Assembly: GCF_042682525.1 (NCBI RefSeq)
Contig: NZ_JBHUHP010000030.1
Span: 1 to 64,000, forward strand
Reading direction: 5' to 3'
DNA from: Blastococcus_B deserti
GTDB lineage: Bacteria; Actinomycetota; Actinomycetes; Mycobacteriales; Geodermatophilaceae
Length of the DNA stretch: 64,000 nt
The notes under the pieces were generated by a model, which did not search any database, was not told the DNA's origin, and worked only from the letters and a program-made list of their open reading frames with translations. Within the stretch, counting starts at the first letter, position 1. Every line of letters begins with the position of its first letter. The position numbers and the translations under genes are program-made. Positions 54,452-63,894 of this stretch are shown here, piece by piece.

Positions 54452-57373
54452 TCACCGCGCCAGCGCGACGACCTCGTCCAGGCCGGCCTGCAAGTCCTCG
54501 ACCAGGCCTTCGGGGTCGGGAACGGCGGCGGCGTCGACGTTGATGCCGATGCAGCACTGGTCCTCGTGCGAGAGCAGCGTGATCATCGCCGCGCAGCCGG
54601 GCAGGGGGCCGAAGGGGTACATGCGCACGATCCGCGACCCCGCGATGTAGACCGGGTGCGAGACCCCGGGCATGTTCGACACCTGGACGTCGTTGGCGCT
54701 GGTCAGCGAGCCGGAGACGGCGCCGATCACCGAGGCCGGGAGCCAGCCCAGTAGCGGGCTCAGCAGGTCGTCGACGACGCCCGACCCGCTCCCGTTGCGC
54801 GCCGACAGCACGAATTCGCGGATGGCCTTGATCCGGGTCGCGGGGTCGGGCTCGGCCAGGTCGGCGGGGAAGCTGGCGCCGGTGAACCGGTTGCCGCCCT
54901 GCGGATCGTCCTGGGCGCGCAGGCTGATCGGGATGCCGATCGTGAGCGTGCCCACGGGTGCGCCCTGCCGCTCGTGGTAGCGCCGGAACCCGCCGACGAC
55001 CGCGGCGAGGAAGCCGTCGTTGAGCGATCCGCCCGCCGCCTTCGACCCCGCCTTGAGGTCGGCCAGCGGCACCTCGAGCACCTCGAAGTGCCAGCCCCCA
55101 CCGCGCGGTGCCAGCAGCGCGGAGCCGCCCTTCGGCGGCGTGAGCGTGGCGGAGGCCGACCGGGCGGCCTCCACCGCCTGCGTGGCCGCCTCCCACGGGC
55201 GCCGCAGGCTGCCCAGTGCTCCGACCCCCCGGCGCAGCACGGCCAGCGGCGCGGACCGGACCGTGCCGACGAGCTGGTCCCTGAGCACGCCCACGGGGGA
55301 GGCGTCGTCCGGGAGGGGGACGGGCGGTTCCGGGCGGGCCGGGTCGTGCTCTGCGGTGCGGCTGTGCAGCCTGCTCATCAGCTGGACCGCGCCCAGGCCG
55401 TCGGTGGTGCTGTGGTGCGTCTTGACCACGTAGCCGGCCCGCCCGTCGGGTAGGCCCTCGACCAGGAGCACCTCCCAGAGCGGGATCTCGCGGTCGAGCG
55501 GGGCGGCGGCGAACTCGGCCACCACGTCGAGCAGCTGGCGCATCGATCCCGGCGGATCGAGGCGCACCCGCCGGACGTGCCGGTCGAGGTCGAGCTCGGC
55601 GACGGTCACCCAGCGGGGCGCGCCGACGCCCAGGGCCGGCTCCACCACCCGCTGCCGCATGCGGGGCACCATCCGGGACGCCCACTCGTGCGCCGCCCGC
55701 AGCCGCTCCCAGTCGGGTGCGGGTTCGAGGATCTCCAGCAGCGTGACGTTGCTCCGCAGCCGGGGGTCGGCGGTCTCGGCGCGCCACATCGCCGTCTCGA
55801 GAGGGTTCATCTCGGGCGAGATGCCCCAGTCCAGCGGTGCGTCCGGGGGAGCGGTGAGCCCGTCGGCCGCGCCCGCCTCGGTGACGTCGACCGGGCGGGC
55901 GGAGCGCCCCGACCAGTTGGCCAGGGTGTCCAGGTACTGCGCCCGGACCTCCGCCACCTTGGCGTCGAGGTCCTTGATCGTCCAGCCGTCGGTGGGCATC
56001 GGTGGCAGCACCCGCACCTGCACCGTGCCGGACTGGATGGTGGTCGCCCCACGCCACATCAGCTCACCGGCGTTGCGGATGACGATCGGCACGATCGGGA
56101 CGCCGGCCTGCATGGCCACGTGGAAGGCGCCCTTCTTGAACGGCCCGAGGGACGGCGTCGCCGAGCGGGTGCCCTCCGGCGCGACGACCAGCGAGATGCC
56201 CTCGCGCAGCCGCTGCACCGCCGGCTCCAGTGCCCTGCGGGCCTTCGCCGGGTCGCCGCGGTCGATGAACGCGACGTCGGCCAGCCGGAAGGCCAGGCCG
56301 AAGCCGGGCATGTTCGCCAGCTCCTTCTTGGCCACCGCGGTGAAGCCGCCGCGCAGGAGCTTGGCCAGGATCAGCACGTCGAGCTGGCTCTGGTGGTTGA
56401 ACAGGTAGACCGCCGGCCGGGTGGCCAGGTGCTCGGCGCCCTGGACGTCGAGCCGCACCCCGGCGAGTGCGCTGCCCAGCTCCCCGGCGAGGGTTATCCC
56501 GAGGTCGACGGCCTCCCGCCGGGAGCCGCTGAGCGCGCCGATGGCCACCCCGGTGGCGAAGCCGCCGAGCAGGCCGCCGATCCCGGCGGCGGTGCGGGCG
56601 ATCTCCGCGGGGCCGCCGCGGCCGCGCGGCCGGAACCGGGCGATCGGCCACGAGTAGTGGCGCGCGGCGGCGGCCAGCCCCCGACCGGGGTTGAGCGCAC
56701 GCGCCCGGCCGACGGTGCGGAGGAAGGGCACGTCCTCGTCGCCGTTGGAGTAGGCGAAGCTCTGCACCAGGTCGATGCCGTGCTCCTCGGCGAAGGCCCG
56801 CACGGCGGCGGCCTTGCCGGCCCGCCACAGCAGCGGGCCGCCCGGCCGGCCGGTGCAGATGCCGTCCTCCATCTCCACGGGCGACACCAGGATGTGCTCG
56901 ACGCCCATGGCCCGGGCCGCGGGCTCCACCTGGAAGCGGGTGGCCGACGAGGCCAGGACGACGGTGTGGCCGGCCTGCAGGTGCGCCATCACCAGCCGCC
57001 AGGCCTCCGGGTACAGCGAGCCGGCGATGCCCTGCACGAACAGTCGCTCGCCGAGCTCGACCAGCTCGTCCTCGCTGCGACCGGCCCAGGCCTTCATGCC
57101 CGCGACCGTGAACCGCTCGAAGTCCTCCTCGGTGGTGACCCCGCGCAGACCGGTGAGCAGCAGCTGCCCCAGGTCGGCCGGCGTCACGTGCAGCGAGCGC
57201 AGGTGGTGGCGGGCGAAGGCGGCCAGCGAGTAGCCGTCGATGACCGTGCCGTCGAAGTCGAAGAACGCCCCCACCCGCGGGCCCCGTGGGGCCGCGTCGA
57301 CGTCGGCCAGGAGCTGTTCCTCGGTCCACTCGCCCGCCCGGGCGGTCGTGGCCGGTTCCTGACCGACGCTCAC
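54452..57373 (-). CDS. HAD-IB phosphatase / PlsC acyltransferase / WS-DGAT fusion protein
   Basis: A 973-residue three-domain protein for glycerolipid synthesis. Residues about 34-250 are a HAD-IB phosphatase (D39 and D41 in FDFDGTVIDG; NGDEDVPFL later). Residues about 270-500 are a PlsC-type 1-acylglycerol-3-phosphate acyltransferase (NHQSQLD near 326 as the HX4D motif, PEGTRS near 400). Residues about 520-973 are a wax ester/diacylglycerol acyltransferase with HHSTTDG near 655. In M. tuberculosis the first two form Rv2483c and the third is the neighbour Rv2484c. Together they could take lysophosphatidate to triacylglycerol, which is inference. The GTG at 57373 has GAGGAGG upstream. It follows plsB. 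Confidence 0.9.
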   Translation of the reverse strand: MSVGQEPATTARAGEWTEEQLLADVDAAPRGPRVGAFFDFDGTVIDGYSLAAFARHHLRSLHVTPADLGQLLLTGLRGVTTEEDFERFTVAGMKAWAGRSEDELVELGERLFVQGIAGSLYPEAWRLVMAHLQAGHTVVLASSATRFQVEPAARAMGVEHILVSPVEMEDGICTGRPGGPLLWRAGKAAAVRAFAEEHGIDLVQSFAYSNGDEDVPFLRTVGRARALNPGRGLAAAARHYSWPIARFRPRGRGGPAEIARTAAGIGGLLGGFATGVAIGALSGSRREAVDLGITLAGELGSALAGVRLDVQGAEHLATRPAVYLFNHQSQLDVLILAKLLRGGFTAVAKKELANMPGFGLAFRLADVAFIDRGDPAKARRALEPAVQRLREGISLVVAPEGTRSATPSLGPFKKGAFHVAMQAGVPIVPIVIRNAGELMWRGATTIQSGTVQVRVLPPMPTDGWTIKDLDAKVAEVRAQYLDTLANWSGRSARPVDVTEAGAADGLTAPPDAPLDWGISPEMNPLETAMWRAETADPRLRSNVTLLEILEPAPDWERLRAAHEWASRMVPRMRQRVVEPALGVGAPRWVTVAELDLDRHVRRVRLDPPGSMRQLLDVVAEFAAAPLDREIPLWEVLLVEGLPDGRAGYVVKTHHSTTDGLGAVQLMSRLHSRTAEHDPARPEPPVPLPDDASPVGVLRDQLVGTVRSAPLAVLRRGVGALGSLRRPWEAATQAVEAARSASATLTPPKGGSALLAPRGGGWHFEVLEVPLADLKAGSKAAGGSLNDGFLAAVVGGFRRYHERQGAPVGTLTIGIPISLRAQDDPQGGNRFTGASFPADLAEPDPATRIKAIREFVLSARNGSGSGVVDDLLSPLLGWLPASVIGAVSGSLTSANDVQVSNMPGVSHPVYIAGSRIVRMYPFGPLPGCAAMITLLSHEDQCCIGINVDAAAVPDPEGLVEDLQAGLDEVVALAR

Positions 57374-57470
57374 GAGTCCTCCTCGCTGTCCCCCGCAAGC
57401 GGGAGGTGCCCCCAGCAGGGCGGCCGCGTTCGCGGCGCTGCCGCGTCCACGCGTGAACTCGCCACCTCGT

Positions 57471-59723
57471 TCACGGCTCCACTCCCACGTTCTCCCGCCG
57501 CGCCGCGGCGTCCAGCTCGTCGATGATGACTACTCGGCCGACGACGTCCCGGACTTGAGCCGCCCACTCCTGCCGGCGGCGGGCCAGCTCCTCGCGGCCG
57601 GGGTCGACGAGGTCGTGGTTGCCGGCCAGCTGCAGGGCGGTGGCGAACAGCTCGCGCGAGAGCGACTCAGGCCCGTGCAGGCGACCCTGCAGCAGCATCT
57701 GCTGCCCCACCCCGCTGCACTCGGCCAGGAAGTCCGGTTGCACCACCGGCGTCCGGGGGTCGCGCGCCGCCAGCCGCTCGGCCACCACCAGCTGCGCGTC
57801 GACGAACGACCGCAGCACCCGGTGGGCCACCAGCAGCGGCGCCCCGCACAGGACGTCCCGGCCGTCGGCGGTCTCCCACTCCCGGTCCAGTCGCTGCAGC
57901 TCGGCGGCGATCCGCTCGCGGTAGGCGTCGCGCTCGGGGAAGAAGAACTCGAACTTCAGCTGGTCGCGCAGCCGCATCGCCTCGTCCCAGCGGTCGACCG
58001 GGTCGCGCAGCATCACCAGCTCGGCGATGGCGCGGTCGACGAAGTGGTGGATGGCGCTGTTGCGGTAGAACGCGGCCACCAGGTGCTGGCCGCGCTCGAT
58101 GGCGTGCACCGGCTCCTCGCCACCCTCGTAGACGGTGACGACGCCCTGCGCGGCCAGGGTGGCCAGCACCTGCCGCACCCCGCGGAAGCCCCGCAGCCCC
58201 GCCCCCGAGTGCGGCAGGCCGCGCTCGTCCAGGTAGTCGAGCAGCGGCTCCACCACGCGCCGCACCTGCGCCAGCGTGAGCGCGCGGTCGCGGACGCCGA
58301 GCAGGGCCAGGGTCACGAGGGCCGTCGCCGTCGCGGGGGTGACCGAGTTGATGCCGACGGCGACCTGGAAGGCCACCTTCTGCATGGTGAGCCGCCGCGC
58401 GTCGGGGTCGGCCGGATCGGCGCCCGCCTCCAGCGCCGCGGCCAGCGACAGCGGCTCGGCGAAGGCCACGTGCACGGTGCCCAGCGGGGTGGTGACCTGT
58501 TCGCGCGCGTAGGACGCCAGCCACGACAGCCCTTCACCGCGCTTGGCGGCGCCGCCCTGCTCGGCGGCCATCAGGGACACCTCGCGCAGCTGGTCGTAGG
58601 TGATCGAGACGGGCACCAGCAGCACGTCGTCCACCCGGCCGCGCTCGACGGCGTCGGCGACGTAGCGCAGGAGCCCGTGCCGGGGCGGCCGCAGCTTGCC
58701 GGTCCGCGACCGGCCGCCCTCCATGTACCACTCGAGGTTGAACCGCTTGCTCAGCAGGAAGGCGAAGTACTCGCGGACGGCGAGCTTGTACACCTGGTCG
58801 TCGCCGAAGCTGCGCCGGATGAAGACGACGCCCGCGCGCTTGGCCAGGGGGCCGACCGGCCAGAAGTTCAGGTTGTCGCCGCCGAGGACGTGGTTGCGCG
58901 GGAAGTCGTGCCTGGCCAGCACGTCGGCGAGGACCAGCGGGTCGACGTAGGACCGGTGGCTGGGCAGGAAGACCAGCGGGTGCCGGCGGTTGAGCTCGCG
59001 GAGGCGCGCCAGCCCAGCGGTGTCGGCCCGGACGTCCCAGGCGCGGGAGTGCAGCGGGCGGAACAGGCCCGTGAACACCTCCACGGCCGCGGGGTCGACC
59101 GCGGCCACGAGACCGTCGAGCGCGGCGACCGCCTGCGCGTGCACCTCCTCCTCGGGGCACTCCAGCCGCCCGGCCAGCGCCGCCACCTCGCGGCGGAACT
59201 CGGGGCCGGCCTCGATCGCCTCGACGACGTGCCGCGGGACCTTGACCCGCTCGCCGACGACCGCCCGCTCGGCCCGGTCCAGGGCCACCGCGGCCTGGTG
59301 GGCGACGAAGTCGGCCAGCGTCCCGGTGCCCTCCCAGCGACCGGCCAGCTCCGTGACGGTGGCCGGCTCGGCCCGCACGATGCGGGCGCGGTCGGGATCG
59401 CGGTGCAGGACGGCCTTCTGCAGCGGCGCGGGAGGACGGCGGCGGAGGGACGGGACGGCCGCCGACCAGCGGCGCTGCCGTCCGCCGTCCTCCGGCCCGG
59501 CCGGCCGCGGCGGAGCCCACGCCACGCGCACCGCGGTCACCACCGTGTCGGGGTCGGCGGCGGCCAGGGGACCGGCCAGTGCATCACCGCGCAGCGGGAG
59601 GACCGTCGCCGGTCGGTCACCGACCTCGCTCAGCGCCTCCTCCACCAGCCGCCGTTCGGTCTCGCTCGACGCGTCGACCAGCACGATCAGGGCGGCGCCG
59701 TCGCCCACCTGCAGTCCGGTCAC
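57471..59723 (-). CDS. plsB: glycerol-3-phosphate 1-O-acyltransferase
   Basis: First acylation step of glycerolipid synthesis, membrane-associated, 750 residues from the GTG at 59723. The catalytic HX4D motif is HRSYVDP near residue 257, with FIRRSFGDD and the G3P-binding GGRSRTGK near 336. The body aligns by eye with mycobacterial PlsB2 over most of its length, including the C-terminal region with AFYRNSAIHHF. An in-frame ATG at 59780 would add 19 residues (Cys/Arg-rich); the GTG start gives a better N-terminus. It is the gene upstream of the PlsC fusion, 97 bp apart, matching the Rv2482c-Rv2484c order. Confidence 0.93.
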   Translation of the reverse strand: MTGLQVGDGAALIVLVDASSETERRLVEEALSEVGDRPATVLPLRGDALAGPLAAADPDTVVTAVRVAWAPPRPAGPEDGGRQRRWSAAVPSLRRRPPAPLQKAVLHRDPDRARIVRAEPATVTELAGRWEGTGTLADFVAHQAAVALDRAERAVVGERVKVPRHVVEAIEAGPEFRREVAALAGRLECPEEEVHAQAVAALDGLVAAVDPAAVEVFTGLFRPLHSRAWDVRADTAGLARLRELNRRHPLVFLPSHRSYVDPLVLADVLARHDFPRNHVLGGDNLNFWPVGPLAKRAGVVFIRRSFGDDQVYKLAVREYFAFLLSKRFNLEWYMEGGRSRTGKLRPPRHGLLRYVADAVERGRVDDVLLVPVSITYDQLREVSLMAAEQGGAAKRGEGLSWLASYAREQVTTPLGTVHVAFAEPLSLAAALEAGADPADPDARRLTMQKVAFQVAVGINSVTPATATALVTLALLGVRDRALTLAQVRRVVEPLLDYLDERGLPHSGAGLRGFRGVRQVLATLAAQGVVTVYEGGEEPVHAIERGQHLVAAFYRNSAIHHFVDRAIAELVMLRDPVDRWDEAMRLRDQLKFEFFFPERDAYRERIAAELQRLDREWETADGRDVLCGAPLLVAHRVLRSFVDAQLVVAERLAARDPRTPVVQPDFLAECSGVGQQMLLQGRLHGPESLSRELFATALQLAGNHDLVDPGREELARRRQEWAAQVRDVVGRVVIIDELDAAARRENVGVEP

Positions 59724-59833
59724 TCGCCTGACCCACCTCTCCTCGGGGAGCCGACATCGCACACACCGAACATGGGCCATCGCGGCCGGGACCGCGACCC
59801 GATCCGGACGCGGCGCCGGGCGCGGACGCCGGT

Positions 59834-59861
59834 GGGGCGCCGGACGGTCGTCCGGCGCCCC
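59834..59861 (-). terminator. hairpin between the 161-residue membrane protein gene and plsB
   Basis: A perfect 12-bp stem (59834-59845 with 59850-59861) with a GGTC loop lies downstream of the minus-strand gene at 59961 and upstream of plsB, isolating the two transcripts. Confidence 0.75.
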
Positions 59862-59960
59862 GTTCCCTCGTCCCGGCTCAGCGCCGGCCGGATCGGGGGA
59901 GGTGCATCCGAGGTTCCTCGCGGATCGGTCGGTGGGATCGGAGGATCGTGCGGACTGGGG

Positions 59961-60446
59961 TCAGCCGGTGAAGGCCAGGTAGACGGCGCCGGCGACGGTG
60001 AGGACGGCGAGGGCGAGGGCGGCCGCCGCGGGGGAGGGCAGCCGACCGAGGCGGCGACGGGCGTCGAGCGCGAGCCCGGCTGCCCCGCCGGCCAGGACCG
60101 GCGGCACCCCGGTCCAGAAGACGAAGATCATCACGGCCCCGAGCCCGGCGAGGACCAGCGCCCGGCGGGCTGTCCTCTCCGGGGGGACGGCGCGGGCCCG
60201 GGCCGTGGCCAGGCCGACGAGCACCAGCGCGACGGCGACGAAGGCGACGAGCGCCGCCAGCGCGGCCCAGCCGCCGTTGGCGTCGAAGCCGACGCCCCAA
60301 TCACCGGGGCCGGACTCCCATGGGGTCTCGACGTACTGGCCGACGAGCGTGCAGCCGAGACCCACGACCGCGCCGGCGGTGGTGGAGGGGTCCGGAACCG
60401 GAACGGGCCGGCGCCGGGTCGTAGGGACGGTGGAGCTGGCGGACAT
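59961..60446 (-). CDS. four-helix membrane protein, hypothetical
   Basis: A 161-residue protein with about four transmembrane helices (near 22-38, 58-80, 95-118 and 138-158) and a basic N-terminus. No family is recognised. The ATG at 60446 has GGGAGGT five bases upstream, a clear ribosome binding site. It is divergent from the sensor kinase and followed by a strong hairpin. Function is unknown. Confidence 0.75.
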   Translation of the reverse strand: MSASSTVPTTRRRPVPVPDPSTTAGAVVGLGCTLVGQYVETPWESGPGDWGVGFDANGGWAALAALVAFVAVALVLVGLATARARAVPPERTARRALVLAGLGAVMIFVFWTGVPPVLAGGAAGLALDARRRLGRLPSPAAAALALAVLTVAGAVYLAFTG

Positions 60447-60616
60447 GGCGGACCTCCCGGGTCGATGCCGGCCCCGTCGGCCGGTCGCGGACCACCGTTG
60501 CGGTCCCGGGTGTCCCTCCGCATGGGCTCGGCGGCTGCCAGGACCGGGCATTCCTCCCGGGTCGACCGGGACACCGGACGCCCCGACCGGGACGCCGTCG
60601 GCGAGACACTGGGGCC

Positions 60617-62577
60617 GTGCGCCCCCGCCTGCTCACGACCGGCGCCGCCGTCGCGGCGACCCTGCTGTGCGCCGCCGCCGTCGGGCTGTCGGCCTGGGTG
60701 GGCGCTCGTGTGCCGCACGCGGATTCGTCCACCCTCGGTGGTGTCTACGGCGTCGCCTGCGCCGCCACCGGCACGCTGCTGGCGCACCTGCGCCCGCGCA
60801 ACGGGATCGGCTGGCTGCTCGTGCTCACCGGTCTGCTCCAGGGCGTCAGCGTCGGCACCAACGCGTACGGCAGCTTCGGCACGAGGTTCGCCGAGCCGGC
60901 CTGGCCGTTCGCCCCGGTCGTCGCCCAGGCGGGCGCGATGACCTGGCTGCCGTCGCTGCTGCTGCCGGCGACGGTGCTGATCGCCGTGTATCCCTCCGGC
61001 CGGCTGCCGGCCCGCTGGTGGCGGTGGCCGGTCGGCGCCGTCTCGGCCGGGCTGCTCGTGCTGACCGTGGGGAGCAGTCTGACGCAGGGCGCCTACGACG
61101 ACATCGGCGCCGGGCCGGCCCCGGTCGCACTGTCGGAGACGTGGTGGACCACCGCCGGCGGAGTGGCCGCCGCGGCCGCCGTCGTCGCCGGCGCGGTGAC
61201 CATCTGGATCGCGACGGTCGTGCGGCTGGTGCGCGCCGACCGCCCGAGCGTCAGCAGCTGGCCTGGCTGGTCTGCGTGGTCCTGCCGCTCATGGTCGTGG
61301 TCTTCGCCGTCCCGGCCCCGGAGTGGGCCTCCGTCCCGCTCGCCCTGATGGTGCCGGGAGCGATCCTCGTGGGTGTCGTCCGCTACCGGCTCCTCGGCAT
61401 CGTGGTCAGCCGGGCGCTGGTCTACGCAACTCTCACCGCGGCCGTCGTGCTGCTCTACCTGGCGCTGGCGACGGTCGCCGCGGCGGCGCTCGGGCGCACC
61501 CTCTCCCCGGTGCCGGCGGCCATCGCGGCGGCGCTGATCGCCGTCGCGCTCGGCCCGGCCAGGACGCGGCTGCAGTCGGCGGCCGACCGCGTCGTCTACG
61601 GACGGCGCCGCGACCCGGTCGCCGCCGTCACCGAGCTCGGCGACCGCGTGGCGACCACCGACGAGGCCGACCTGCTGCCGGCGGTCCTGGCCACGGTCAC
61701 GGCGGCATTGCGCGTGGCCGGTGCCCGCGTGGTGGGGCCGGGGGAGCCGGCGTCCCCGGACGACGGCGCGCTGGCCGTGCCGCTGCGGGTGGGCGGCCGG
61801 GACGTCGGCACGCTGCACGTGGCCGAGCGGCACCCCGGCGAGCCGTTCACCACCGGCGACCGGCACCTGCTGGCCGCGCTCGCGCCACAGGTGGCCGTGG
61901 TCGTCCTGGCCCTGGATCTGGCGAGGTCGCTGGAACGGGAGCGGGACCGGGTGCTGACCGCGACGCACGACGAGCGCGACCGGATCCGCCGCGACCTGCA
62001 CGACGGGCTGGGCCCGTCGCTGGCCGGCATCGGGTTGGGCGTGCAGGCCGTGCAGGCCCACGTGGGGGACCGGGCCGACCCGCTCACCCGTGACCTGCTC
62101 GCACGGCTCAAGGAAGAGGTCGACGCGGCTGTCGGCGAGGTGCGCCGGATCATCGACGGCCTGCGGCCGGCGCCGTTGGACGACCTCGGGTTCGTGGCGG
62201 CGGTCCGACGGCACGCGGACACGCTGGCGCCGTCGGTCCCGGTGCGGGTGACCGCCGAGGACCTGCCGCCGCTCCCGCCCGACGTCGAGACCGCCGCCTA
62301 CCGGATCGCGCAGGAGGCGCTGACCAACGTGGCCCGGCACTCGGGGGCGCGGTCGGCCGAGGTGGGGCTCCGCGCGCGGGACGGCCGGCTCGAGGTGGCG
62401 GTGGCCGACGACGGAGCGGGCCTCGAACCGGCTGTGACGGACGACGTGCGACCTCGCGGCATCGGGCTGGACTCGATGCGCTCGCGGGCCCGGGCCGTCG
62501 GGGGTGACCTGACGGTCGACAGCGGGCCGGACGGCACCGCCGTCGTCGCGGACCTCCCGTTGGAGGTGCCCCGGTGA
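60617..62577 (+). pseudogene. NarL-type sensor histidine kinase with apparent one-base frameshift
   Basis: The kinase reads in one frame from the GTG at 60617 (GACACT 6 nt upstream) through five or six membrane helices to about 61240, then continues in the frame shifted by -1 (PPERQQLAWLVCVV) to 62577. One base seems to be missing in a C-rich run at 61235-61248. The second part has two more helices, a GAF-like segment, the HisKA_3 box ERDRIRRDLHDGLGPSLAG with the phospho-histidine, and a HATPase domain (NVARHSG, DDGAGL). The response regulator overlaps its stop. It could be a sequencing error, a recent mutation or recoding. Confidence 0.75.
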
Positions 62578-63227
62578 CCGAGCGTTCCCCCGTGCGGGTG
62601 GCCCTGGCCGACGACCACCCGATGTACCGCTTCGGGCTGCGGGCGGTGCTCGACGCGTCGCCGGAGGTGGAGGTCGTCGGGGAGGCGTCCGACGGCGCGG
62701 AGCTGCTGGCGCTGGTCGCCCGGTGCGCCCCCGACGTCGTCCTCACAGACCTGTCCATGCCCCGACTGTCCGGCGCGGCCGCGATCGTCGAGCTGGCCCG
62801 CCGGCACCCCGACGTGGGGGTCCTGGTGCTGACCATGCACGAGGACGACGTGTCGCTGTTCGGCGCGCTGCGGGCGGGCGCGCGCGGCTACCTGCTCAAG
62901 GGCGCCGACCGGGACGAGATCGTGCGGGCGGTTCTGGCCGTCGCGGGCGGGGACGCCGTCTACGGCGGGGCGGTCGCCCGCCGCGTGGTCGACTCGCTGA
63001 CCGGCACGGCCTCCCGCAGGGCGGCCTTCCCGGAGCTGACGGGGCGAGAGCGGGACGTCCTCGAGCTGCTCGCGGCGGGGCTCCGGACGTCGCAGATCGC
63101 CCGGCGGCTCACGCTGTCGGAGAAGACGGTGCGCAACCACGTCTCCGCGGTCCTCACCAAGCTGCAGGTCCCCGACCGCGAGGCCGCGGTCGCGCGCGCC
63201 CGTGCGGCGGGGATGGGCGCGCAGTGA
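62574..63227 (+). CDS. NarL/LuxR-family response regulator
   Basis: A 217-residue two-component regulator. The receiver has the acidic pair D13-D14, the phosphorylation site D59 in VVLTDLSMPR and the conserved lysine in YLLKGA. A LuxR-type helix-turn-helix follows at about 150-215 (LTGRERDVLELLAAGLRTSQ, then IARRLTLSEKTVRNHVSAVL). The GTG at 62574 overlaps the kinase stop (GTGA), so they are a coupled pair. The signal is unknown. It converges on the SRPBCC gene with a 9-bp gap. Confidence 0.92.
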   Translation: MTERSPVRVALADDHPMYRFGLRAVLDASPEVEVVGEASDGAELLALVARCAPDVVLTDLSMPRLSGAAAIVELARRHPDVGVLVLTMHEDDVSLFGALRAGARGYLLKGADRDEIVRAVLAVAGGDAVYGGAVARRVVDSLTGTASRRAAFPELTGRERDVLELLAAGLRTSQIARRLTLSEKTVRNHVSAVLTKLQVPDREAAVARARAAGMGAQ

Positions 63228-63236
63228 CCTGGTAGC

Positions 63237-63806
63237 TCACGCGGCGGCGTCGAGCAGCGCCCGCATGCGGCGGTGCCGCGCCCGGAACGTGCGATCCAGC
63301 TCGGCGCGCACCAGCGTCCGGTCCAGGCGGGGCCCGAGCACCGACGCGAACCGGATCGTGTCCCGGTAGCGGGTGCCGCCACCGTCCGCCGGCTCGCAGG
63401 CGTGGGTGTGGTGGAAGTAGCGGAACACGCCCCGCACCTGCACGTCGCTGAAGGAGCGGCCCTCCTCGAAGGAGTCCACGTAGGCGACCCAGCGGACCGG
63501 CACGACGTTCCTCAGCCACCAACGGAAGGCGTAGGTGCCGCCCGGCCGCCCGACGTCGCTGGACAGCCCGAGAACCTGCATGCGGCCGGGCATGATCGCG
63601 GCGAAGTTCTGGGCCCGGAGGCAGAAGTCGAACACCTCCTGCGGCGGCTGGTCGAGCAGCACCTCGCGGCTGTACTGCTCCACCCGCGCCGGCCGCTGCA
63701 TCGGGTCGGCCCCGGAGAGCCACCCCCGTCCCGCGTGGGCGCGCGCCGCGCCTGGCTGGAGCTGGACGGGATGGGCATCCGGAGTGACCCGCTTCTCGGG
63801 ATCCAC
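63237..63806 (-). CDS. SRPBCC family protein
   Basis: A 189-residue protein with the START/SRPBCC ligand-binding fold from about residue 40 (VEQYSREVLLDQPPQEVFDF, and later GGGTRYRDTIRFASVLGP). Proteins of this type bind hydrophobic ligands or act as cyclase/ligand-binding factors; none is indicated here. The GTG at 63806 with AAAGGTG upstream is used; an ATG at 63701 would begin directly at the domain and is a reasonable alternative. No partner gene is visible. Confidence 0.75.
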   Translation of the reverse strand: MDPEKRVTPDAHPVQLQPGAARAHAGRGWLSGADPMQRPARVEQYSREVLLDQPPQEVFDFCLRAQNFAAIMPGRMQVLGLSSDVGRPGGTYAFRWWLRNVVPVRWVAYVDSFEEGRSFSDVQVRGVFRYFHHTHACEPADGGGTRYRDTIRFASVLGPRLDRTLVRAELDRTFRARHRRMRALLDAAA

Positions 63807-63880
63807 CGACCGAGCACCTTTCGCCGGGGACTACGGACAGCGGGAAAGCTAGCCGAGGCAGGCCCAGCAGTGGAAGCTGG

Positions 63881-63894
63881 CGGTTCCGGAACCG
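63881..63894. promoter_or_regulatory. 14-bp palindrome, candidate operator
   Basis: CGGTTCCGGAACCG is perfectly self-complementary. It lies about 75 bases upstream of the SRPBCC gene, in the gene-free end of the window (63807-64000), where nothing else is evident. Confidence 0.35.

Noticed and set aside
57384..57416. Short C/G hairpin sequence between the PlsC fusion and plsB as a terminator
   Set aside because: The CCCGC-AA-GCGGG stem is only 5 bp and lies in the leader of the fusion gene. It may be part of a dispersed repeat, but only one copy was found here.
61243..62577. The kinase half after 61240 as an independent gene
   Set aside because: No start codon with a ribosome binding site or TANNNT hexamer is apparent near the frame change, and the transmembrane region is cut in the middle, so one frameshifted gene explains it better.
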